Positions 1 through 10,960 of a DNA stretch of 64,000 bases are shown here, one piece after another. The notes under the pieces were generated by a model. That model made no database searches and was not told where the DNA came from. It saw only the letters and a list, made by a program, of their open reading frames with translations. Each line of letters starts with the position of its first letter. Position 1 is the stretch's first letter. This DNA comes from Burhinus oedicnemus. Lineage: Eukaryota > Chordata > Aves > Charadriiformes > Burhinidae. The stretch is from contig VFFE01006859.1 of the NCBI GenBank assembly GCA_008921705.1, forward strand, positions 49,181 through 113,180. The letters run 5' to 3'. The translations under genes and the position numbers were made by a program.

Positions 1-1200
1 ATTCAATTCTGTTAGGTTTAGTTTATTCTAAATAACTTTAGTAAGGAGTCCATTTGGAATACAACTTATTATTTATCTGGAATGAGTCGGGGGAATGTCA
101 CTGTAAAAAAAATTTCACAAATATGCAAAAATTATAACAATCTTTAATCTTGAAACATTTTATCAATTTACCCAGGACTTACTAGGTTGCCCATCATGTG
201 GGAATCTGAGCACAATGCAGAATATTACTTCAGAAATAACTGTATGGAGTATTTCCCTCATACAGTCATTTCAGACTAATTCTTTATATGGTAATTAGTT
301 CAACTGGTTCTGCAGCTCCTTCCACTACCATTTTTATCAAGTACAAAGTGGACAAGAGCTTCTTTCCTTTTCCAATACTTTTATGCTTCCTCAGATGCCT
401 ACTCATTTTTCCTGCTGTTTTATTTGCCTGACAAGCTACAGTTCAGACCTCGCTAGATTCTTCCCACTCTTTCTCCTCCCAAATGCTCTTTTTTCCTAAC
501 TCATTTCTAATCACTGTCATTTATCAATATTTGTTAGTCCTTAGCAATAAATCCTAAGCGTGCTGCCTAATAGGAAGGAGAGAATTTAAAGATGAAAGAA
601 AGAAACATTGAGAGCAATGTTTTTCAAACAAAACACTTTTTCAATGAAGAGAAACAAAAGTACGTAAGTCAGCGGTATAGCAAACAAGATTATCATAGAT
701 ACATGCAGTTAGATTATTCTTAACCATTTATTTTTCTCACTATATTTTACAGTCAGTTTAGTTCAGGAGATATTGATCCTATCCAAACTGATTTCAGGTG
801 AGCTGGGTTATTTCTGTACTGATAATTCATATGTATTCACAAAATGTATTCACCTTAGCGCAACTTGCTTGTTTTACCCACACCTTCATAACACACATGC
901 CTAAAGAGAAACTGTGCTCTGAACTCTGCTACTGAATACTCAGTGGGAATGCTAGTTTGAAAAAGTATTGTAAATATGGCATACAATTTTTTGCTAATTA
1001 TTTTCCAGAGACTGAAACATATGTTGCCCAATACATTTTGTCAGTCAGTGTTGCTTGCATTCACACAAATTTGTATCTGCCACCTAAAAATGGAACGTGA
1101 AAATCATTCCCAGTTACATAAAATCATGGACTGCATAACTGCATAATATTTACACTTTTCTAAATTATCTCAATTTTTTGGATAACATTAAAGTACATAC
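1..1200 (-). other. DZIP1 intron 3, part
   Basis: AT-rich sequence downstream of exon 3 in the direction of transcription. I found no fourth exon, repeat family or RNA gene here. Confidence 0.6.
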
Positions 1201-4200
1201 CAATCTGAGATTCTTCTGGATGACGCCTCTGCATGTGACTTTGTAAAAAGGAATAGTTCATAAAAGCCTTTTCACAAAACTGACACTAAAAAAGCAGATA
1301 AAAACATTTTTGTTATTATTAGCAACATCTGTTTGGTAAGTATAGCAGTTAATGTTTTTAACAGGTTATTACATTTTGTCCAGATGTCAAAAGCAGGGAA
1401 CTTCAATAAATTGCATTTCTCAAGAATACTGAATACAGTTCTCACAGTGCCAGATTTCTGTAAAGCTATTAATACATTGGTGTTATTTAATGTCTCTCAG
1501 TGATGGTCATGGGCAAGAATCCCATCGTGCTAGGCACTGTACAAACTCTGAACAAAAAAAGACTCTGATCAAGTAAGTTTAAATTCAGATATAAACCACA
1601 GATAAGAGATTAATATAGGTAGGTAGAGAAGTATAAGGAAAAAGTAAAACAATGCTATTCAGCAAAATACACACTCACTCCAGCCAGCTAGCAGCTCAGG
1701 TATTTTAAGACTCTTGTATCATAGAGCACCATTTTAAGACTCTTGTATCATAGAGTACCATATGGTCAAAAAAATCCCCAATAAAGATGAGCTTGGGTAT
1801 ACATAAGTGAGCTGTAAGATGACAATACTAGAACAACCATAGATATATAAAACGGTCAGAAATTTCAACCAAAATAAGGTCACAATGCACAATTTTGCAA
1901 GAAAGGGTACATATGTACATTAGTATGCTACCTAGCACCCTTCTGAAGTGTCAACTGTTTAAATTACTGTTCCTATAATTTACTTTTCTTTTTTATATTG
2001 AATTTTAAGTTATATTTTAAGTCAAATTTGGATCCTACCCATTTTAAAAGATTTTTTTTGTTCACCTTCAAAGTACCTTCCACTAATGTTCAGAATATTA
2101 AAAACAGATGGGTAGTACAAAGGACAGAAGCTACATCTACAGATTTTGCAACATGCTGGTAAGACTGTGAATCAAAGCCCCTAATTGCTTTAGGTAAGGC
2201 TGCTTGTTACCTCTTTCTTTCAAAGAAATACTTTTTTTTTTTTCAAATAAATATATTTTAACAAACCACAAATACTCAGCTGAGTCCTTTCTCCTCATCA
2301 GTGTGATACGACTGTAAGAGACTGACTTAACAGATTTAAGACCTTGTCGCCATAATCAAATTCCCAGATTTCATCTAATGTTTAAAATACTGCCACTGAT
2401 AGTCAGGTAGGCTATTAAATATAGGTAACTTCCAGCAAACACTAAAGCCATAAATTATTAAGACAAATTTTGTTGGACAAATGCAAAAATGGGCCAACAT
2501 AAAACCAAAGCGTTGCTGCCAACCAAGAGGGAGCTCACAGTGTAACAGATCACACATGATTTATGGAATGAAATTGGCTGTGAAATAATGTTATCCATTC
2601 AAGCACAAACTTCATGTCAGTTTGACTTGCTGGTAGTGAAAGAAAGCTCTTACTGCAGGAGACAGAATTAACACAGGGAATACTTAGGTTTTGAATTATG
2701 TAACATTATTCTTGCAACTACTTTTCACAGTGTTAGACACAATGGGCACTTTATGCCTACATTGCGCATGAGAATATAAGATTAAAAATAATAATTTACA
2801 ATTAAATTTGTACTACTCAGATGAAGGTATTGACCAACAAGTCTTAAATTTATGACTTGTAGGTACCAGTACCATTTTATAGTAGTATTTCATGGTTGAA
2901 CTTATATTGGTGGTGGGTTAAAGGCATTAAATCTGAATTCCAAAGCATGGTTACATTAGATACAAAGTGTACCTCCACTAAAAAAGGCAAATAACTGTTT
3001 ACAGGCTTGTTGGCCTGGTGATGAAACAAGCCTGATCACAGCCAAGGTGATGAAACCTGAACTACCCTCTCAGCAACACCAGCAAAACCCTTACTAGCTG
3101 GCACTGCAGATCAGCAAAGATCATGGCACAGACAAATAATACACAATTATTGTTTACTGATCACACTGCTGCCCTGCATTTACAAACTCTAGGAAGAGTT
3201 CAATTTAACTCTGGCATTCACACACTCAGAATCCTGAAAACACTGTAGGAACTGTAGGAACTGTTCAATGTCACTCCCTGAACTCACTTTTCCCACATGA
3301 ACCTAAATAACTTCTAGAGACAAGAATTTACTAACAGAGAGGAAAAAAGGGGGGAAGGCAGATATTTATATGAGATTAAACTAGAAATGGGAAACAGCTT
3401 TCCATCTCTGCTTTATTGTAAATGCCACTGAACAGAAGATCAGTGATGAGCCAAGATCACTACCATGTTCTTCAGCTTCCACTGAGACAGTTGCATCCTA
3501 CAGGAAAACTTGGCAATCACAGTATGAGAATTACTTAACTTTACACATAAAATTATGCATGCAATCAGTTTTCTTTTGCAACACAGAACAGACAAACTGC
3601 TCTGTAAGTCGCATAAAGGCTTTTTAAAATGATTCAACATCAGCAGTTTGTCCTTAAGACTAACACTTAAATGAATGCATCGAGACAAGGTTCCCACGAA
3701 GACTACCATATGTATTGCTCTACTCTTGGGGCATAAGGTATCTTTTCCCTTACAGAAACATTTAAGCCAACTTAGCTGATGTCTTAAAAAAATCAAACTT
3801 TGCCAGCCTGCTGAAATCGGTATTGTATTGTGGGATAAGATTGTACATATATAAGAAAACTTGCATTGGTTCTGTACTGCAACTATTCCATGATTAAGTA
3901 GAATTCCAACAATCGGGACTGCTAGTATCCCAAGAATTTTAAAAAATGAAGAAAACTAAACATATAGACACAAAGAGCTAGCCTGAAATCTTGTCAAGTC
4001 TGTGTCCAATGTACGCTCTAGACTTCAGACTACATTTGAAGCTGCAGTTTGCATTCCTGAGACGTGTTGAAAAATGCTGAAGCTGAAAAATATTTAAATC
4101 TAACTATTACACCCAGAACACAAAAACCGCTCCCAAAAAAACAGAGTGGCATGACACAGAAAGTCAGAATAGCAACATAGCTCTTAGGGAAGACCCTTAT

Positions 4201-5358
4201 GGAACAGATTGTGGAGTTAGGGATGAGCTACCTCACCGGGGCTCTTCACCATCATGCCTGAGTCACTTCTGAGTCACACACACAAGTAGAAACTTTGTGC
4301 CTGGAGAATGTTACTGCAGGAAAGTGACAACTTGCAGACAGGTAGGTTACTGCTTAGTACCAGTTCTGATGTATTTGCCCTGCATGCTTTCTGACCTTGT
4401 AATTGACACACAAGGAAAGACAGCAACAGAAAGTAGTAACACCTTTATCACAGGTTTTGTATGTGTGTGTATCTGACACCTCAGATGCATGAAAAGCGAA
4501 CCCAAGAATATAGAACACTTGTTAGCAAGAAAAGGATTTGTTAATGATGTAGCACTCTCCCAAATGTCTGTGATACCGGCCAAATGTTCGTGAAACACAG
4601 ATGGGACGCAAAGCACCTGCAAGCAATGCACTCCCTTTTTGTAAGGTCACTGGCCCCTGCAGCTCCAGCCTTTCACCCAGCAAGCGACTGCACCCCAGCA
4701 AAGCGGGACTTGCTCTGTCACCCACCGCCAGTGGGCTTGGAGCTGGCAAGGTGTGGGTAACCAGGCCTCCTCTCACCTGGTGGTAGCTGGTTCGGGCCTC
4801 CAGCATCATTTGCTGGGTGCTGATCATCTTCTTCCTCCGGCGGCACTCCTCCTTGAGACCCTTGATCTCCTGCGAGCGATGGGCCACCTCCTTGCCCAGC
4901 TGGTCGCGCTGGGCCTGGGCCACCCGCAGGGCCTCCTCCAGGCTGCCGAGCTGGGCGCTGAGGTACTCCTGGGAGTGCAGCAGGTACTCGGTGCAGAGCT
5001 GGGCCAGGCGCAGCAGCTTGAGCAGCAGCGGGTCGGTGGGGCCTTGGCAGTGCGGGCAGCGCTCCCGCTCGGCGCTGCAGAAGGTGACGTGCTCCAGGTG
5101 CTCCTGCAGGACCGCCACGTCCCCCTCCCGCGACACCCGGCCCACGTCCACGGCGCTCAGCCGCCGCCAGTCCGGGCCCTCATGGCGGCCGCGGAACTGG
5201 AAGGCGGTTAACGGCGCCGGCCCCCCGCCGGCCCCGGCTCCCCCCGCCGCCGGCGGGTAGTAGGCGCGCTCGGTGAATGGCTGCGGGAGAGAGACACGGC
5301 TCAGCCCGGGCCGGCACCCACCCCGCCCCGCCCGCCCTCCCTCCCCGGCGCTCACCAT
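1..5358 (-). CDS. DZIP1: DZIP1, 5' part of the gene (exons 1-3; continues past base 1)
   Basis: DZIP1 (DAZ-interacting zinc finger protein 1) is a basal-body and ciliary transition-zone protein needed for ciliogenesis and Hedgehog signalling (family knowledge). The coding join on the minus strand is 5358-5356, 5280-4777 and 1285-1201, giving 197 codons plus one base. The predicted protein starts [10 protein letters not shown], close to the remembered mammalian start. It then has the DZIP-type N-terminal domain (about residues 28-100, with WRRLSAVDV and CPHC), a coiled coil (about 100-165, with [15 protein letters not shown]), and a C2H2 finger whose ligands are C170, C173, H186 and H191. All junctions are GT-AG and the frame is open throughout. 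The later coiled-coil exons lie outside the window; I see no further exon in 1-1200. The paralogue DZIP1L is a less likely match because DNAJC3 is the neighbour. Confidence 0.93.
1201..1285 (-). CDS. DZIP1: DZIP1 exon 3 (C2H2 zinc finger)
   Basis: This exon has 85 bp. The acceptor TTTTTTAG ends at 1286 and the donor GTATGT starts at 1200. It enters in phase 0 and leaves one base over. It encodes 28 residues starting [10 protein letters not shown] and containing QSHMQRRH, a C-X2-C-X12-H-X4-H finger. The segment matches the single finger of DZIP1 and follows the end of exon 2 directly, as expected in this family. Confidence 0.93.
1286..4776 (-). other. DZIP1 intron 2
   Basis: A 3491-bp AT-rich intron with GT-AG ends. 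It holds a 29-bp tandem duplication at 1702-1759 and no other recognisable repeat or gene. The short open frames in it show no family resemblance. Confidence 0.8.
1702..1759. repeat. Tandem duplication, 2 x 29 bp
   Basis: Two adjacent 29-bp copies start at 1702 and 1731. Each begins ATTTTAAGACTCTTG, and they differ at one base (GCACC against GTACC). This is a recent local duplication inside a DZIP1 intron. Confidence 0.95.
4777..5280 (-). CDS. DZIP1: DZIP1 exon 2 (DZIP N-terminal domain and first coiled coil)
   Basis: This exon has 504 bp and 168 codons, and is phase 0 at both ends. The acceptor CTCTCTCCCGCAG ends at 5281 and the donor GTGAGA starts at 4776. It encodes the proline/glycine/alanine-rich N-terminus, the WRRLSAVDV block, a CPHC pair, [10 protein letters not shown] and a basic coiled coil ending ARTSYHQ. 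It ends just before the zinc finger. The exon is very GC-rich because it lies in the promoter CpG island. Confidence 0.95.
5356..5358 (-). CDS. DZIP1: DZIP1 exon 1 coding part (ATG only)
   Basis: On the minus strand the ATG at 5358-5356 is followed at once by the donor GTGAGC, so exon 1 contributes only the start codon. The ATG has a purine at -3. Joined to exon 2 it gives M-P-F-T-E-R, matching the family N-terminus. The frame also reads through the 75-bp intron without a stop, so an unspliced ATG-initiated product would carry about 25 extra residues after Met. Confidence 0.85.
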
Positions 5359-5405
5359 GCCGGGGCTCCGTCCCTCGAGCTCCGCTCGGCGCCGGCGTCT
5401 TCCGC

Positions 5406-5419
5406 GTCGCTATGGCAGC
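5406..5419 (-). promoter_or_regulatory. RFX X-box in the DZIP1 leader
   Basis: Read on the DZIP1 strand, the sequence is GCTGCC-AT-AGCGAC. This fits every position of the degenerate ciliary X-box RYYNYY-AT-RRNRAC. It lies 47 bp upstream of the ATG. RFX-factor binding to X-boxes close to ciliary-gene starts is established; its use here is inference. Confidence 0.55.
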
Positions 5420-5510
5420 CGCGGCCTGTGCTGGAGAGAGGCGGGAGTGAGGCCCGGCCGCGCCGCCCCGGGCCCGCCCCGCCGCTCCCCGACACATCGC
5501 CCTCCCAGCG

Positions 5511-5549
5511 CCCGGCCCGGCCCGGCCCGGCCCGGCGGCGGCGGCGGCG
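5511..5549. repeat. (CCCGG)5 followed by (CGG)n microsatellite
   Basis: Five perfect CCCGG units run into about five CGG units within the DZIP1 CpG island. The tract is likely to be length-variable and hard to sequence. Confidence 0.9.
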
Positions 5550-5769
5550 CCCCGGGACAGGCGGCGGGCTGGCTGTCGCCACGCCGCCCAGGCAGTCCCA
5601 CTGCGGGGACTCCGCTCTGTGCGCGGCACAAATCCCGCCCGGTTCCCCGTCCCGGCATCTTCTCCCCCCAGTACCTCCACGTTCTCCGGGCAGCGTCGTG
5701 CTCGCTAGCCCGCTCCCGCGGGTCCCGGCGCTCCGCCTGCCTCGGACGCCGTATGCTTGTACCGGTACA

Positions 5770-6975
5770 TCCTTTACCATCTCCACACATTACTCACATC
5801 TACAAATACATCCTCAGCTACGCTATTACGTATATGGATCCTTAGCACAGCTAGACAGCGCACGTCTTCTCTCTCCACTTTCCCTTCATTTCACCATAGA
5901 AGCATGTATGTGGCACCCATAGACCCACTTCACCACAAAAGTCTATACGTGGCACCCTGTAGACCCATTTCACTTCACTGTAGAAGTCTACACATGGCAC
6001 TCTACAGACCCATTTCACTTCACTGCACCATGCCTTCCCACCCACCGCCCTGTCCCTCCACCGTGCTCACTCCACCAAACGTTACACTCTACCCTCCTGT
6101 GCTGTTTTATGCCCTTCTCCAGCCTCACCTACTCATCTCCCAGATGTGGTGACACCTGTGACCTCCCCACCATCAGCATATGGTACGTATGCCATTTCTC
6201 TGTACATTTGCTTCACACTGCTGCACACCCATGTGCCTCAGCTGGTAGTTCCATGCAATTTCTCCAGTGCAACTCCATACCCTCCCAACACCGGCACACC
6301 AACCTCCTGCCAGGCTCTTTCACACCCTTTCCTCACTCTAACACAGTCATACACCCTTTGCATGCTGCTTCCAGATGCTCTCCTCGCTTATCACACCAAC
6401 ATAACTCTGCCTGGTATCACCACACACCAGGACCACTTCTCACAACCGTATAACCCTACAACCTCACCATGTCACTCCTGCCTCTCTCTACCAATCACAA
6501 AAACTTCACTCCCATGAAGCATCTCATGGCTTGTGTACATCACCTACTGCACCACTCCATGCTCAAATACTTTTCTTCAAAGGCAACCAGCCCATCTCCC
6601 TGCCTCACCACAATTCCTAGTACTCCCCAGCTTGGTGTTGCTATTTCCCTGCTCCTGCTCAGTTGCTTCAAACTCTGTCCCCAGGCAAGAGCATCCTTCT
6701 CTTCCATCATACAAAATGACCCTATTCCCTCACTCATCCCTACTACTTTTCTCCAAACAACTGCTTTTTCTGTTACCACTTCTTAATATTTCAGTCCCCT
6801 AAACTGCCCCTGCCTTACCATCATGTTCCATGTTTATACCCACCTGGCTTTTCAGTCCCTTCCACACACACTTCAGTTTCTCATCCTCCTGGTCATTTGT
6901 AGATACACACCTCTCCAAGAACATTCACACAATATACACTTGATCACACACTCCATTCCATAGGTTCCTCTACAC
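5770..6975. other. G-poor, C/T/A-rich stretch upstream of DZIP1
   Basis: About 1.2 kb in which the plus strand is visibly depleted of G and rich in CCTC, CACC and TTCC words. Several short open frames arise from this composition (few TAG/TGA triplets) and resemble no protein. A minisatellite lies at its DZIP1-proximal end. No gene is recognised. Confidence 0.6.
5891..6025. repeat. Minisatellite, about three units of 39-45 bp
   Basis: Units start near 5891, 5930 and 5975, with a partial unit at 6020. Each contains the word order TCAC..TAGAAG/AAAGTCTA..GTGGCACCC..AGACCCA, with substitutions between copies. Confidence 0.8.
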
Positions 6976-6978
6976 CAT

Positions 6979-7440
6979 ATATCATAGACTCACAGAAATG
7001 TTCACAAGGGATCTCTGGTGATCATCTAGTCCAACTTTTTGCTCAACACAGGGCTATCAACAATGCTAATTCATATCACCTGTGGCTTTTAAGATGAACA
7101 AATAGTCCATGACCTCTTTGGGCGACCTGTTGCATGGCTGTGCTCTCCTCCTGATGAAAATGTTTTTCCCAATATCTCACTGGGTATCTGCTACTACCAA
7201 GAAAAAAATGGTTCTGATATTTTTGCAACTATTCTTCAAGTAACTGTAGGCCACTATTAGAGTGCCCCTTTGCCTTCTCTCCACCACACTAAACAAACCC
7301 AGCCCCCTCAACCTCTTCTTGTAGATCTTGTGCTGTAGACCCCTAAGCATCTTGTTAGCCCTCTTATGTCCCTTTTCAATTTCACCACATCCCTTGGGCT
7401 CCCCCTTAATATTTTCCCCCATTCATCTCCCAGAAACTTG
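6979..7440 (-). mobile_element. Old CR1 LINE 3' fragment
   Basis: The left end ATCATAGACTCACAGAAATG, followed by GATCATCTAGTCCAAC, is the reverse complement of a CR1 3' tail. Further in, the minus strand has diverged remnants of the ORF2 C-terminus (LRGLGLFSVVERRQRGTL). The copy is heavily decayed and 5'-truncated. Its right boundary is approximate. Confidence 0.8.
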
Positions 7441-7724
7441 CAATGAACCTCATATCTCATCTGCATTTTTAATATTGCCCTTTCCAGCATAAACAGTAAC
7501 ATGCCTACTATTAATCACAACATACATATATTTCCATGTTGTTATATGCACTAATGCAAGGACCGTTTCCCTCACAAATTACAAGCTCTTGGTTTTATGT
7601 ACGTTTTTATGTTGTGCAAAAACGCTTGTTTGCTTTTCCCACATATATGAATCGATATAACAAAATACATTGAATCTTCCTACAAACCTGGCCTCATTTA
7701 ATTCCCCTCATATTAGCAGACATA

Positions 7725-7809
7725 GGTAGGATGGGATGGGATGGGACGGGATAGGACGGGATAGGATAGGACAGGACAGGACAGAACAGGACAGGATAGG
7801 ACAGGACAG
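7725..7809. repeat. Pentanucleotide tract (GGGAT/GGATA/GGACA)n
   Basis: About 17 five-base units whose sequence shifts from GGGAT through GGATA to GGACA. The tract touches the 3' end of the neighbouring CR1 copy, where an ATTCTRTG tail would normally be. Confidence 0.95.
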
Positions 7810-8405
7810 ATGGAAGGGACCTACAACGATCATCTAGTCCAACTGCCTGACCAATTCAGGGCTGACCAAAAGTTAAAGCATGTTGTTACGGGCACTGTCC
7901 AAACGCCTCTTAAACACTGACAGGCTTGGGGCCTCGACCGCCTCTCTAGGAAGCCTGTTCCAGTGTTTGGCCACCCTCTTGGTAAAGAAATGCTTCCTAA
8001 TGTCCAGTCTAAACCTCCCCTGCTGCAGCTTTAAACCGTTCCCACATGTCCTATCACTGGATCCCAGGGAGAAGAGATCACCATCTCCCTCTCCACTTCG
8101 CCTCCTCAGGAAGCTGTAGAGAGCAATGAGGTTGCCCCTCAGCCTCCTCCTCTCTGAACTAAACAAACCCAAAGTCCTTAGCTGCTCCTCACAGGACATT
8201 CTTTCCAGCCCTTTCACCAGCTTTGTTGCCCTCCTCTGGACACATTCAAGGACCTTGACATCCTTCTTAAATTGTGGGGCCCAGAACTGCACACAGTACT
8301 CAAGGTGAGACCACACCAACGCTGAATACAGCAGGATAATCACCTCTTTTGACCTGCTGGTTATGCCGTGTTTGATGCACCCCAGTATATACACCCAACC
8401 TATGG
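7810..8405 (-). mobile_element. CR1 LINE, 5'-truncated, with ORF2 C-terminus
   Basis: On the minus strand an uninterrupted frame ending at 7873 encodes the C-terminal part of CR1 ORF2: [47 protein letters not shown] and [20 protein letters not shown]. It is followed by the 3' UTR motif GATCATCTAGTCCAAC (reverse-complemented on the plus strand). The reverse-transcriptase active-site region is missing, so this copy cannot move. The 5' break is near 8405, where similarity stops. Confidence 0.95.
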
Positions 8406-10130
8406 TCAGGGCAAGCCCTGGGACACATGGGGGACTCTGTGGTGCCCCCCATAAGCGGTCTGCTCTCCATACCTGCCGGCTCGGCATCAGGAGGTGAGTA
8501 GGATGTGCATCCCCTTTTCTCCTATAGGAAACCCAGGCACATAGCAGATTGACGGTCTAAAACGATGGACCACTGATGGGAAAAAATGGGGGTCTGGTAC
8601 TGAACACCCACAGCAGAGGTGTCTTCCTTGCAGTCAGCGCACCCAGCATGCACCCCAAAACAACAACCATGGGACACACCTCTGCTTCACAGCACAGGGC
8701 CAAGCCTTTCCTCCAGCCCTCAGCTACCAAAACCCTACCCAGACAGGGTCAGAGAGACCCAGATCAGCCTCAGATCACTCACTTCAGCAACCCAGGGTCC
8801 AACTCTTACCAGCCTCTCACATCCTTCGCACCCACATCTACCCCTGCACAAAGGGAAAGCTGGAAGAAATGTCTGTCTTTTCATACCCTCAGAGAACCAC
8901 AAGGACTTTTCTCTTACTTTATCCACATACAGAAAAGTTACACCCTTCTGTCTTCCCCACTTCTGTTAAAAGGCTGAAAACCAACATTTCCAAGAACATA
9001 TCCAGGCCCAGCACAAGGTTTCATTAATCCACAAAATTAATTTCAATATATTGGAAATCTGAACAGAGAAGGTAATAACAGGAATGCAGGACAGTTAGCC
9101 CTCCTGCTTGTTGGCTCGTTGGCTTGAGCCACCCTGGAAGGCAATCTTCCAAAATATTTGGCACTACAACTTGCTTTTTGGACCTTTAACCTTAAGCCTA
9201 CTGGCCACACTTTACTCCAGTACACTTTCCATTCAGATTCTTCCCTCACTTACCATGACATTTTTTTTAAATTTAGAAAGATACTGTGTGGTGTTTGTAA
9301 CATTGCAGCCTTCTCCTGCAAGGGTGACATTTTTGCCACCTCATTTTCCATGAACAGGGCCTCCAGCAATCGCTACCTTAAAAGAAACTTATTTAACACA
9401 TTTTTTATATATCAAATATAGATCTGCTTGGTTTACCACTGAACTTTGCACTGCTCTGACTCCTGAAGTATTAAGAAATATATCGCTAATCTCCTTTAGA
9501 GCTATTTCTAATATACTCACTTCCGTTTACAGTGTATAAAGACACTTTTATTTGTAAATAAATATTTACAGCTAGATTTTTAAAAAATGGTTAAATACTG
9601 ACTACCGTCCAAAATGTTCATGCCTCGAGTTCCTTAAAACACCTTGAAAACTTATATTTGGATACTCTTCCTAGTCAAAGGAACTGTTAAGTTGCATACA
9701 ATTAAATCTATCTCCCAAATATCTGCTCTAACTATTTGACACAGAAGAAATTTCTTTACATAGAAAACATGTGAATTTTGTAAACTACCAATTTGCGTGT
9801 CAAGCAGGAGCCTGAAAAAGCACGCATACAATAAGTCTTCAACTCACAGATGCACGGGTTTAATTAAAAAAACCTGTTATTAAAGCCAGCAAAGTTAAAC
9901 CAAACCCGTGGATATGCTTATTTTCCTCGACTGATGTATTTATTTAGCAATATCCACATGGAGTTTCATGCAGCTCCAACCAAAACGTGCTTTATCTGAA
10001 TGTGACCTGGCCGTGGTGCATCACTAAGCTGAGGAAAGGTACAAGCCACCCAGGTATCTCAAACGCAGGCAGAAAGAGTACGTGCAGGCTGAGGCAGCCC
10101 TGCTCGACCACTTTTTTCCTCTCTTTCTGT
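8406..10130. other. Intergenic, no gene recognised
   Basis: A mixed C/A-rich segment at about 8580-8980, then AT-rich DNA. The short open frames here match no family I know. No repeat family is recognised. Confidence 0.5.
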
Positions 10131-10135
10131 CAGAT

Positions 10136-10960
10136 TTACTCCAGCCTTGGAGCTGTGCCCGCGCAGAAGTTAGGGCTGTCACCCACCCGCCGGGCCCTCT
10201 CGGTTAGGGGTGGCACCGCCGTAACCGGAGGGTGGCGGGCGGCGGCGGAGGCCTGCTGCCCCGCACACCCCTTCCCACCGGGGCGGGCGGCAGAGGGGAA
10301 AAGCGGCGTTTCACCTACCCCCACAGGCCAGGCCCGGGCCGAGCGGGCAGGCAACGGGGCGCTCGGCGGGATGCCGCGGGAGCCGGCCGAGCAGGGCCGG
10401 GCCTGAGGGAGGCCCTAAGCCGGGCTCCATCTCCCAGCCAAAACCTCCGGCTCCGCTTCGGAGAACGGCCTCCCTCCCCGCTCCCTCCCGCCTTCCCCTG
10501 AGGAGAGGGCCCCGCCGAGCGCTTCCCTCCCTTCACCCTCCTGCGCGCCAACGGCGGCCCAGCCCGGCGCGGTTGGAAGGGAGAAGGGGGAAGCCCCTCC
10601 GCTCACCTCAGGCTGCTGCTCCGCGGCGGGGGTGCGGCCAGACGCTCCGCGGACTCTGGTTCTCCGCCGCCGAGCGCGGAGGGGTGGCGGGGCTGCGGCT
10701 GCTCCCCGCCCCCGACCCGGGCGGTTACCGGTGCGTGCCGCGGAGGGAGGCAGCTCCCCACCTCCTCCTCCTCCTCGCCTCCCCCGTCCCCATCCCCCTG
10801 CGCCTCCCGCTGCGGAGGATGAGCCGGGGCGGCGGCGGCGGGGGGAAGGGGGGAGCCGGGGGCCGAGGCTGGGGCAGCGGGGCGCAGGCCAGGGCTCCCC
10901 CGCCTGCCCGTGGAGCTGGAGGGGGGACCTCGGGGGACTGCAGTGAGTGTCATGTTAACT
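10136..10960. promoter_or_regulatory. CpG island without an assigned gene
   Basis: A GC- and CpG-dense block between DZIP1 and DNAJC3, with sharp edges. It carries a good donor on each strand: minus CCTGAG|GTGAGC, exon end at 10607, and plus CTGCA|GTGAGT, exon end at 10942. Open frames within it are low-complexity Arg/Pro/Gly/Ala products of the base composition. It could be an upstream alternative promoter of DZIP1 (minus donor), a lncRNA promoter, or both. Confidence 0.6.

Larger units (their letters stand above)
4780..5765 (-). promoter_or_regulatory. DZIP1 CpG-island promoter and 5' leader
   Basis: A dense CpG block covers exon 2, intron 1, exon 1 and the sequence upstream of the DZIP1 ATG. 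It falls sharply to AT-rich DNA near 5765. It contains five CCCGG units (5511-5535) running into a CGG run (5534-5549). I see no TATA box, as is usual for CpG-island promoters. The transcription start is not fixed by sequence alone but should lie between about 5420 and 5750. Confidence 0.75.

Noticed and set aside
5180..5922. Overlapping open frames across the DZIP1 CpG island
   Set aside because: The DZIP1 exons explain the real coding frame. The others are compositional, including the readthrough of intron 1 that extends the ATG frame.
5757..6802. Several open frames in the pyrimidine-rich stretch
   Set aside because: Their Ser/Pro/Thr/His/Leu composition follows from the missing G. They overlap in all frames and none is family-like.
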